Below are positions 1 through 5,192 of a stretch of DNA of 7,022 bases, one piece after another (the first letter of the stretch is position 1; every line of letters begins with the position of its first letter). This DNA comes from Clostridia bacterium (GTDB lineage: Bacteria > Bacillota > Clostridia > Christensenellales > UBA1242). The stretch spans positions 1 through 7,022 of the forward strand of contig JAFYKU010000002.1 of the NCBI GenBank assembly GCA_017537405.1. Reading direction: 5' to 3'. The notes under the pieces are model-generated. The model had not been told where the DNA came from. It saw only the letters and a list, made by a program, of their open reading frames with translations, and did no database searches. The translations under genes were made by a program, and so were the position numbers.

Positions 1-525
1 AAAACCACTTTTGCGCAACTCATCAAAACGCTTTTCGAAACTGCCTTTAGCACCACGCACAATTGGCGCTTCTAAATAAATTTGTTGCCCAGCATAATTC
101 TGATATACCTGATCAACAATTTGATCAACTGTTTGTCTTTCCACTATTTTGCCACATTGCGGACAATGTGGAATTCCCACACGCGCATACAGTAAACGCA
201 AGTAATCATAAATTTCAGTTACCGTCCCGACCGTTGAACGCGGGTTATTATTCGTAGTTTTTTGATCAATCGCAATTGAAGGCGACAACCCAGTAATTTT
301 ATCGACATCTGGTTTTTGCATCTGCCCCAAAAACATACGAGCATACGAGCTTAAACTTTCCATAAAACGGCGTTGCCCCTCGGCATACAAAGTTCCAAAC
401 GCCAAACTACTCTTTCCGCTACCCGATACCCCAGTAAAAACAACTAACTTATTTCGCGGAATCACAACATCAACATTTTTTAAATTATGTTCCCGTGCGC
501 CTGTAATTACAATTTCATCTAACAT
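1..525 (-). CDS. uvrA: UvrA, excinuclease ABC subunit A (N-terminal 175 residues, cut by window edge)
   Basis: DNA-damage recognition ATPase of nucleotide excision repair; it works in the cytoplasm with UvrB and UvrC. The visible 175 residues are the start of the first ABC ATPase domain and the beginning of its insertion. Residues 7-14 (ITGAREHN) are the usual UvrA opening. Walker A is GVSGSGKSS at 32-40, followed by YAEGQRRF (47-54), the Q-loop-side block [11 protein letters not shown] (65-75), [13 protein letters not shown] (79-91) and [20 protein letters not shown] (94-113), all hallmark UvrA strings. CPQC (121-124) matches the cysteine pair seen at this place in many bacterial UvrAs. The gene leaves the window at base 1 with the frame open, so it is incomplete rather than broken. 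The ATG at 523-525 fits the family N-terminus exactly. It has no Shine-Dalgarno sequence; a promoter -10 box ends seven bases before the ATG. It follows a sigma factor gene, not uvrB. Confidence 0.98.
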   Translation of the reverse strand, partial: MLDEIVITGAREHNLKNVDVVIPRNKLVVFTGVSGSGKSSLAFGTLYAEGQRRFMESLSSYARMFLGQMQKPDVDKITGLSPSIAIDQKTTNNNPRSTVGTVTEIYDYLRLLYARVGIPHCPQCGKIVERQTVDQIVDQVYQNYAGQQIYLEAPIVRGAKGSFEKRFDELRKSGF

Positions 526-532
526 ATTACTT

Positions 533-561
533 ATTATACCCTATTTTCAAAGTCATTTCAA
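533..561 (-). promoter_or_regulatory. uvrA promoter, apparently leaderless
   Basis: Read on the minus strand, TTGAAA (556-561) and TATAAT (533-538) are separated by exactly 17 bases, close to the sigma-A consensus. Only seven bases (526-532) separate the -10 box from the uvrA ATG, so transcription should start at or within a base or two of the start codon. No Shine-Dalgarno motif lies upstream of the ATG. The -35 box is formed by the last two sense codons (Leu-Lys) of the upstream sigma factor gene, so uvrA can be expressed separately from the mrnC-rlmB-sigma operon. No obvious LexA/DinR box was seen. Confidence 0.8.
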
Positions 562-1080
562 TCTTAGTTGATCTTTATAAATTGAACGCGCTAAACGATG
601 TATCTTTTGAATTGTATTATCCACTTTCTTTTTATTAACATCAAAAATTTCACAAATCTCTTGATACGAATAACCTTGAAAATAGGCATTGAAAATAGCC
701 TTTTCAAAATCATTGCATATTGCTAAAACTTCTTGTAAAATTTTTTTCTTTTCAACAAGTTCGCTCTTTGCCGCAAAATCAATCGGGTCTGCCAGTTCGA
801 TAATTTGTCCACTATCGCCATTATTTTTGTTCTTGATTACATCTTTAATGTGGTTGCTAATCACTAAGCTGGCATAAGTCTCAAACTTAACACCACGCTC
901 TGCATCAAAAGTTTGCTTAGCTTTTAATAAGCCCAATATGCCTTCCATGAATAAATCATCTTCGTCATGCAAGCCAACAGACTCGCATTTACGCATCAGC
1001 TCGCGCACAATAGCACGAATCATTCTTTCATGCTTAGCTTCAATAGAAAAACTTCCATCAGTAAAACTTTCCTGCGTCAT
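553..1080 (-). CDS. Sigma-70 family RNA polymerase sigma factor, SigH-like
   Basis: A 175-aa alternative sigma factor predicted to direct RNA polymerase to its own promoter set. Region 2 spans about residues 38-86: DEDDLFMEGILGLLKA gives the core-binding helix, then FDAERGVKFETYA and SNHIKDVIKNKN form the -10-recognition helix. A linker (about 87-112) leads to region 4 (about 113-163), where YSYQEICEIFDVNKKKVDNT is the helix-turn-helix. No region 1.1 or region 3 is present. Bacillus SigH is about 218 aa, so this is a shorter relative. Its place directly after rlmB is the sigH position in many Firmicutes, which supports the assignment more than the sequence does; I leave the symbol blank. Its ATG overlaps the rlmB stop (ATGA, 1077-1080), suggesting translational coupling. 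An AAAGGAG lies only three bases upstream of the ATG. Which genes it controls cannot be told from this window. Confidence 0.88.
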   Translation of the reverse strand: MTQESFTDGSFSIEAKHERMIRAIVRELMRKCESVGLHDEDDLFMEGILGLLKAKQTFDAERGVKFETYASLVISNHIKDVIKNKNNGDSGQIIELADPIDFAAKSELVEKKKILQEVLAICNDFEKAIFNAYFQGYSYQEICEIFDVNKKKVDNTIQKIHRLARSIYKDQLRLK

Positions 1081-1793
1081 AAACTCCTTTGTCGGTTCAC
1101 TTCATATAAAGCAATCGCAGTCGCACTACCCACATTTAAACTATTCACTTTCCCATGCATACGAATTGTAACAATTCCGTCCACTAATTTGCGAGTTAAT
1201 TGATGAATTCCTTTTCCTTCACTTCCCATCACTAATACAGTCGGTCCCTTCAAATTAACTTTGGAAATTTCAACACCGCCCAATTCAACACCATAAACCC
1301 AAAATCCCTTATCTTTTAAGCGTTGAATTTCTTGATTAATGTTTACAACTTTACAAATACGCACATTAGAAGCCGCACCTTGACTTACACGCATCGCAGT
1401 ATCATTCACAGTCACACTGCGATTCTTTGGCAGAATAATACCATCAACGCCCATGCATTCAGCTGTACGAATAATATTTCCTAAATTATGCGGGTCTTCA
1501 ATTCCATCTAAAATTAACATTAATGGCTGTTTTCCTTGCGCATAAGCACTTTCAACCACATCTTTCAAATCAAAATAATGATAATTAGTTACATAAGCCA
1601 CAACTCCTTGGTGGTTCTTAGATTTACTAATTTTATCCAAAGCAGCTTTATCCACGAATTGATAAGTCACACCCGAATTTTTAATGCGTTCAATCAAATT
1701 TTGATCGCGTAAATTAGGCGACACCAAAATTTTATCAATTGTGCCATTGCCTAACAAAGCCTGCTCAACGCTGTTTCTTCCTTCGATTAACAT
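1077..1793 (-). CDS. rlmB: 23S rRNA (guanosine-2'-O-) methyltransferase RlmB, SpoU/TrmH family
   Basis: SAM-dependent 2'-O-methyltransferase of the SPOUT superfamily; RlmB modifies a conserved guanosine in domain V of 23S rRNA (G2251 in E. coli). Length 238 aa is normal. The N-terminal substrate-binding domain begins IEGRNSVEQALL (3-14), and HQGVVAYV (61-68) is the usual RlmB spot. The knotted catalytic domain has motif 1 DPHNLGNIIRTAE (100-112, with Asn103 and Arg109), motif 2 VLVMGSEGKGI (186-196, Glu192) and motif 3 SLNVGSATAI (218-227). Motif 3 deviates: the usual IPM before it is IRM (210-212), and the usual SLNVSVA reads SLNVGSA. The gene starts one base into the mrnC stop (TAATG) and overlaps the sigma start by four bases, so it is the middle of a coupled operon. 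AAGGAG at 1805-1810 is 11 bases upstream of the ATG, rather far. B. subtilis calls this gene yacO; its usual neighbour yacP is absent here. Confidence 0.96.
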   Translation of the reverse strand: MLIEGRNSVEQALLGNGTIDKILVSPNLRDQNLIERIKNSGVTYQFVDKAALDKISKSKNHQGVVAYVTNYHYFDLKDVVESAYAQGKQPLMLILDGIEDPHNLGNIIRTAECMGVDGIILPKNRSVTVNDTAMRVSQGAASNVRICKVVNINQEIQRLKDKGFWVYGVELGGVEISKVNLKGPTVLVMGSEGKGIHQLTRKLVDGIVTIRMHGKVNSLNVGSATAIALYEVNRQRSL

Positions 1794-2200
1794 TAGTATT
1801 GTATCTCCTTCATGCGCGCCACATTCAAAGCAGCATTAATACGCCCTAAATTTCCGGTTAAATGCCAAAACCCAATCAACGCTTCAATCGCTGTTGCGCG
1901 TTTATAATTTGCCAATGTTGTGGATTTCGGCACATTGTTATTATGAGCATTGCGTGCGTGCTTGACTAAATCCTTTTCAATTTCGGTAAAAGTCGGTTCT
2001 AACTCACGGAAAATCTCACTTTGAAACGAAGCACACTCATAAGAAGTAGCAATACTGTGCATCTCTCCAGCTTTACTGTAATTTGCTACATTTTCAATTA
2101 ACATGATGGCACGAATATTGTAGGACCATACTGCATCACCTACAAAAGCTAAATATAAAGGATTTAATCGACTAGCGTCTTTTTCCGAGATTAAATTCAT
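1793..2200 (-). CDS. mrnC: Mini-ribonuclease 3 (Mini-III), 23S rRNA maturation
   Basis: Dimeric double-strand-specific RNase made of an RNase III catalytic domain without the dsRNA-binding domain; in Bacillus it trims 23S rRNA precursor ends. Counting from the start chosen here (135 aa), LNPLYLAFVGDAVW (12-25) carries the catalytic Asp22, matching Asp23 of the Bacillus enzyme, and AIEALIGFW (104-112) carries the catalytic Glu106. ARNAHNNNVPKST (82-94) is the family's RNA-binding loop motif. The residue after GDAVW is Ser where Glu is common. A longer frame from an ATG at 2224 exists, but it adds eight residues that fit no relative, has no ribosome binding site, and begins upstream of the predicted transcription start. 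I therefore chose the ATG at 2198-2200. This start also lacks a Shine-Dalgarno; an extended -10 box ends seven bases upstream, suggesting a leaderless mRNA. It heads the mrnC-rlmB-sigma operon; the usual upstream cysS is absent. Confidence 0.93.
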   Translation of the reverse strand: MNLISEKDASRLNPLYLAFVGDAVWSYNIRAIMLIENVANYSKAGEMHSIATSYECASFQSEIFRELEPTFTEIEKDLVKHARNAHNNNVPKSTTLANYKRATAIEALIGFWHLTGNLGRINAALNVARMKEIQY

Positions 2201-2207
2201 ACATATA

Positions 2208-2237
2208 AGAATATCATTAAACATGGAACAAACGCAA
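2208..2237 (-). promoter_or_regulatory. Predicted mrnC operon promoter (extended -10)
   Basis: On the minus strand an extended -10, TG-A-TATTCT, occupies 2208-2216 (hexamer 2208-2213). It ends seven bases before the mrnC ATG at 2198-2200. A weak -35 candidate, TTGCGT (2232-2237), is 18 bases upstream; extended -10 promoters tolerate a poor -35. The start would fall on or beside the ATG, giving a leaderless operon mRNA. The element lies partly inside the first codons of the divergent plus-strand gene. Confidence 0.5.
2212..2217 (+). promoter_or_regulatory. Possible -10 box for the divergent orphan gene
   Basis: TATCAT on the plus strand ends five bases before the ATG at 2223 and overlaps the minus-strand mrnC -10 box by two bases. 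No convincing -35 is seen at the right distance. A second candidate is TATAAG at 2204-2209, which would give a leader of a few bases. Either way there is no Shine-Dalgarno sequence before the ATG. If used, this would be a bidirectional promoter with overlapping -10 elements. Weak evidence. Confidence 0.3.
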
Positions 2238-2660
2238 TTTATTTTACATCATATTGGCACGGTTACAATCAACCACGAATACACAGTTGACCTGCAAAAA
2301 GGACAAGCTCTTGTCATTGATTGGTTCCCAGACAATGACTTAATTATTACGACCTCAACCCATGAAGTCCATTATAACGCCCAGAATACCCCACAGATTG
2401 CACCAAACACCTATTTAATACAAATTCCCAATAATAGTGATTTAAATGCTCTACCGATCAAATTTGAACGATATCCATACATAGTTGCAGGCAATATTGT
2501 TATTAACCAAGCCGAACAAACATACTTAACAGCGGACCAAATTGACATACTTCCCAACGAAATAGTTGCCACCCACGGCAACAATCTTACGCGCATTTTA
2601 TATAGTGGTGACAAAACGGCCATTGAGCATTATCGTGCAAAGTCAGAGAAATCACATTAA
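2223..2660 (+). CDS. Orphan 145-aa hypothetical protein
   Basis: I do not recognise this protein. It has no signal peptide and no membrane segment, and its alternation of short hydrophobic and polar runs suggests a mostly beta-strand cytoplasmic protein (for example QALVIDWF 28-35, LIITTSTHEV 40-49, YIVAGNIVIN 86-95). The C-terminus is charged (GDKTAIEHYRAKSEKSH). There are no cysteines and no catalytic motif I can name. Reality is supported by 145 open codons in AT-rich DNA, protein-like composition and an exact fit into the gap: the ATG sits in a CATG shared with the longest mrnC frame, and the TAA sits in a TTAA shared with the stop of the convergent ATPase gene. It is the only plus-strand gene among minus-strand operons and has no ribosome binding site. 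The opposite strand holds only a 70-codon shadow frame. It occupies the place upstream of mrnC where cysS is often found, but it is not cysS. Confidence 0.72.
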   Translation: MEQTQFILHHIGTVTINHEYTVDLQKGQALVIDWFPDNDLIITTSTHEVHYNAQNTPQIAPNTYLIQIPNNSDLNALPIKFERYPYIVAGNIVINQAEQTYLTADQIDILPNEIVATHGNNLTRILYSGDKTAIEHYRAKSEKSH

Positions 2661-4696
2661 TTTCTGTTGATATTTTGATTTATTTTTAAAGCGCGTAAAC
2701 TATTTAATATTGCAAATAAAGTCACACCAACATCCGCAATGACAGCACTTAACATGCCTGTAAATCCCAAAGCTCCAGTAGTTAAAAACAGAATTTTTAT
2801 TATTGCGGATAAAATTATATTTTGCCAAACTATTTTACGAGTATGCTTAGAAATTCTAATACCATCGATAATTTTTCCAGGATTATCATTGGCAATTACA
2901 ACATCTGACGCATCAAGGCTCACTGAACTGCCATTTAATCCCATACTGATGCCAACATCTGCCAAAGTTAATGACGGCGCGTCATTGATACCATCACCAA
3001 CATACGCAACAGTTGCCCCTGTGGACTTGATTTTTCCAATTTGTGTAAATTTTTCTTCTGGTAAGAGTTTGGAATAAGCTTCTTGAATCTTTAATTGTTC
3101 TGCCACCTTTTGCACGGTTTCTTGGTTATCACCGGACAACATAACGGTCTTCACACCCAAAGCATTCAATTGACTAATGGTTTGTAGAGATACTTGCTTA
3201 ACCGTATCTTGCAAAAAGACTTCACCAATTAACGCGTCCTCACAATAAAGTTCAACAACGGTCGCTTTTTGTTCTTGATTTTTACGCCCCACAAAATAGT
3301 TTATACCTTGATATTGATACTCAACTCCTCTGCCGGCAATTTCTTTAACTTCTTGCAATTTTTCCAACTTTTTATCACAACTGCTCACAATCGCTTTGGC
3401 AAGTGGGTGATTCGAATATTGTTCACCTAGACTTGCTAAATAAAGGATATCTTCTGTTGTATAATTCTTATTTTTTACTATAACATCAACAATTTCGAAT
3501 TCACCAGTTGTCAGTGTTCCAGTTTTATCAAAAGCCACAACATCTATTCGAGCTAAAACATCTAAATAATTAGACCATTTAATCAAAATTCCACTCCTAG
3601 ATGCATTACCTAACCCAGAAAAATAAGCTAACGGTACCGAAATCGCAAACGCACACGGACAAGAAACAACCAAGAAAATCAAACCGCGGTACATAGCAGT
3701 ATTGAAATTTTGTGTAATTGCCCATACTAATCCCCAAACAATAAATGATAATACTATTACCCCTAAACTATACCATTTAGAAATTTTTGCAATTATAGTT
3801 TCCGTTTTCGCTTTTTTATTACTTGCATTTTCAATTAAATCAACAATTTTATTGACCGCACTTCTTTGGTATTCTTTGGTTGCTTTTATATGTAAAACAC
3901 CATCAAGAACAATTGCTCCAGATAAAACACTATCACCCTTAGTTACTAACTGCGGTAAACTTTCTCCAGTCAAACTTTGCGTATCTAACGAAACATTTCC
4001 AGATTCAACTATACCGTCAACAGCAACTTTTTCACCTGCACGCACAACAAGCATATCTCCGACCTTAATTTCACAAGGCTGTACAGTAATTTCTTCTTGT
4101 TTATCATTTAGTAAGACTGCAAATTCCGGTTTAATATTAGTCAAACTCTCAATTGTTTTCCTTGACTTGCTTAATGCAATGTTTTCCAATAACTTACCAA
4201 CCGAATATAAAGCAATCACCATTAATCCGTCAAAATGTTCACCCACTAAAGTTGCACCAATAACAGATAATGTTACCAAAAAATTTTCATTAACAATGCC
4301 TTTGATTAATAAATTAAAAGCCCTATAATAAGTTTGATACCCCATTAACAACGCACTGGCCACAAACATTAACCAGTACAAAACAAGTGACACATCTAAA
4401 ATAAACGCTAAACACCCCAACAATAAACCACTCAATAAACAAAACAAATTAAACCATAGATTTTTATTATTGGTTTTCTTATTCTTCAATATAATTGTGG
4501 CATTTGGCTCTATTTTAGCTGTCAAATTTAAAACATCTTTGATGGCAACATCTTCGTTATCGAACGATAACTCTAAATTAGATTTAATAAAATCTATTTT
4601 TGCAAAATTTACAGTTTCTAATTTTCTTAACTCTTTTTCTAAATTTTTGGCACAATTCGGACACGATAATCCATTTATTTTATATTTCTTAATCAT
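2657..4696 (-). CDS. CadA/ZntA-like heavy-metal-exporting P1B-type ATPase (Zn/Cd/Pb)
   Basis: Membrane pump that uses ATP to expel divalent soft metals. In 679 residues the order is: one N-terminal heavy-metal-associated domain (1 to about 70) with GLSCPNCAKN, metal-binding Cys12 and Cys15; paired helices about 79-120; two more about 136-172; actuator loop with TGES (243-246); helix about 311-328; helix about 338-358 with the metal-transport CPC (346-348); phosphorylation loop DKTGTLT with Asp390; nucleotide-binding HP (430-431); GDGIND (567-572); and last helices about 626-670. Asp655 in the last helix (ADVGV) together with CPC is the signature of the P1B-2 Zn/Cd/Pb group; the Cu-pump residues are absent. 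The block after CPC reads LIKWSNYLD where LIKGG-x-x-LE is usual. A GTG 12 bases upstream is possible, but AGGTGAG (4704-4710) sits seven bases before this ATG and the HMA fold starts here. It overlaps the repressor gene by eight bases. No terminator is visible after the stop. Confidence 0.96.
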   Translation of the reverse strand: MIKKYKINGLSCPNCAKNLEKELRKLETVNFAKIDFIKSNLELSFDNEDVAIKDVLNLTAKIEPNATIILKNKKTNNKNLWFNLFCLLSGLLLGCLAFILDVSLVLYWLMFVASALLMGYQTYYRAFNLLIKGIVNENFLVTLSVIGATLVGEHFDGLMVIALYSVGKLLENIALSKSRKTIESLTNIKPEFAVLLNDKQEEITVQPCEIKVGDMLVVRAGEKVAVDGIVESGNVSLDTQSLTGESLPQLVTKGDSVLSGAIVLDGVLHIKATKEYQRSAVNKIVDLIENASNKKAKTETIIAKISKWYSLGVIVLSFIVWGLVWAITQNFNTAMYRGLIFLVVSCPCAFAISVPLAYFSGLGNASRSGILIKWSNYLDVLARIDVVAFDKTGTLTTGEFEIVDVIVKNKNYTTEDILYLASLGEQYSNHPLAKAIVSSCDKKLEKLQEVKEIAGRGVEYQYQGINYFVGRKNQEQKATVVELYCEDALIGEVFLQDTVKQVSLQTISQLNALGVKTVMLSGDNQETVQKVAEQLKIQEAYSKLLPEEKFTQIGKIKSTGATVAYVGDGINDAPSLTLADVGISMGLNGSSVSLDASDVVIANDNPGKIIDGIRISKHTRKIVWQNIILSAIIKILFLTTGALGFTGMLSAVIADVGVTLFAILNSLRALKINQNINRN

Positions 4697-5057
4697 GTTC
4701 AATCTCACCTATATGCTCCAGTGCGATATCCAATATTTTTTTAATATGCTCATCCGCCAATGAATACCACACTTCCTTGCCCAACCTACGACTTTTAATT
4801 AAATTCGTTTCACGCAAATTCTTTAATTGATGAGACACCGCCGACTTAGTCATATTCAAAATGTTAGCAATATCACAAACGCACAATTCATTTTTTTCCA
4901 AAACAGAAATAATTTTAACGCGCGTGCTATCCGAAAAAATCTTAAAAAGATCCGCCACAGTCAATAACAGCCCTTCATCTAACATTGTCTGTTTTGCCTG
5001 CTCTACTTTTTCTTGGTGAATAATCTCACAATCACACACACTCTCACTATTTCCCAT
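4689..5057 (-). CDS. CadC-like ArsR/SmtB-family metal-sensing repressor
   Basis: A 122-aa winged-helix dimer that should bind the operators upstream of its own gene and leave them when metal binds, switching on the downstream pump. The recognition region is SAVSHQLKNLRE (72-83), with a wing around RRLGKEVWYSL (90-100). Two metal sites known from the family are intact. The alpha3N (Cd/Pb/Bi) site has ELCVCDIANI (Cys59, Cys61) plus N-terminal Cys8 and Cys10. The alpha5 (Zn) site has Asp102, His104, His115 and Glu118 in the D-x-H-x10-H-x2-E spacing of staphylococcal CadC. In CadC the two N-terminal cysteines are spaced C-x3-C; here they are C-x-C. AAGGAG (5062-5067) is four bases before the ATG. 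The stop overlaps the ATPase start, so the two are co-translated. Inducers are inferred from family residues, not shown. Confidence 0.95.
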   Translation of the reverse strand: MGNSESVCDCEIIHQEKVEQAKQTMLDEGLLLTVADLFKIFSDSTRVKIISVLEKNELCVCDIANILNMTKSAVSHQLKNLRETNLIKSRRLGKEVWYSLADEHIKKILDIALEHIGEIEHD

Positions 5058-5076
5058 AAATCTCCTTCGCTAATAC

Positions 5077-5096
5077 AATTGAACACCTGTTCAATT
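5077..5096. promoter_or_regulatory. ArsR/SmtB-type operator 1 (perfect inverted repeat over the transcription start)
   Basis: A perfect palindrome with 9-base arms, AATTGAACA, a CC centre and TGTTCAATT. Its core TGAACA-N2-TGTTCA is the layout of known SmtB/CzrA/CadC-class operators. It covers roughly +1 to +20 of the predicted operon transcript, so binding there would block initiation. Confidence 0.88.
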
Positions 5097-5102
5097 ATTA
5101 TT

Positions 5103-5132
5103 AATATAATTGAACACTCATTCAACTGTCAA
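5103..5132 (-). promoter_or_regulatory. Promoter of the metal-resistance operon
   Basis: Minus-strand TTGACA (5127-5132, perfect -35) and TATATT (5103-5108, 5/6 for -10) are 18 bases apart. Transcription should begin around 5094-5097, giving a leader of about 40 bases that includes the AAGGAG before the repressor gene. One operator fills the spacer and a second covers the start point, so bound repressor should block RNA polymerase. Confidence 0.85.
5110..5125. promoter_or_regulatory. ArsR/SmtB-type operator 2 (imperfect repeat in the promoter spacer)
   Basis: TTGAACACTCATTCAA is a second copy of the same element, with the TGAACA half intact and CATTCA as the other half (one change from TGTTCA). 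It lies entirely between the -35 and -10 boxes. Centre-to-centre distance to operator 1 is 31 bases, about three helical turns, so two repressor dimers could bind on the same face of the DNA. Confidence 0.8.
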
Positions 5133-5145
5133 GCATAAAATTAAC

Positions 5146-5177
5146 AAAAAAAACACGGCTGCGACACCGTGCTTTTT
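5146..5177 (-). terminator. Rho-independent terminator of the lipoprotein gene
   Basis: On the minus strand the stem CACGG/CCGTG (5167-5171 with 5154-5158) with an 8-base loop is followed directly by eight T residues (5153-5146). It lies 16 bases past the lipoprotein stop and upstream of the metal operon promoter, so it isolates the two units. The plus strand also has T residues after the hairpin (5173-5177), so weak bidirectional action is possible, although no plus-strand gene reads into it. Confidence 0.8.
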
Positions 5178-5192
5178 AAGAATTTTAATTAA

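Noticed and set aside
63..257. Plus-strand 64-codon frame
   Set aside because: Antisense to conserved uvrA coding sequence.
2201..2224. Upstream mrnC start (ATG at 2222-2224) giving 143 aa
   Set aside because: The extra eight residues do not match Mini-III, there is no ribosome binding site, and the predicted transcript starts downstream of it.
2411..2623. 70-codon minus-strand frame opposite the orphan gene
   Set aside because: Shadow frame: no ribosome binding site, odd hydrophobic composition, and contained within a longer, better-supported gene.
3702..4328. 208-codon plus-strand frame opposite the ATPase
   Set aside because: It is antisense to conserved ATPase coding sequence with helices and the TGES loop; no ribosome binding site or family resemblance.
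4697..4708. GTG start for the ATPase (four extra residues)
   Set aside because: AGGTGAG is seven bases before the internal ATG, and the GTG would fall inside that site; the HMA domain begins at the ATG.
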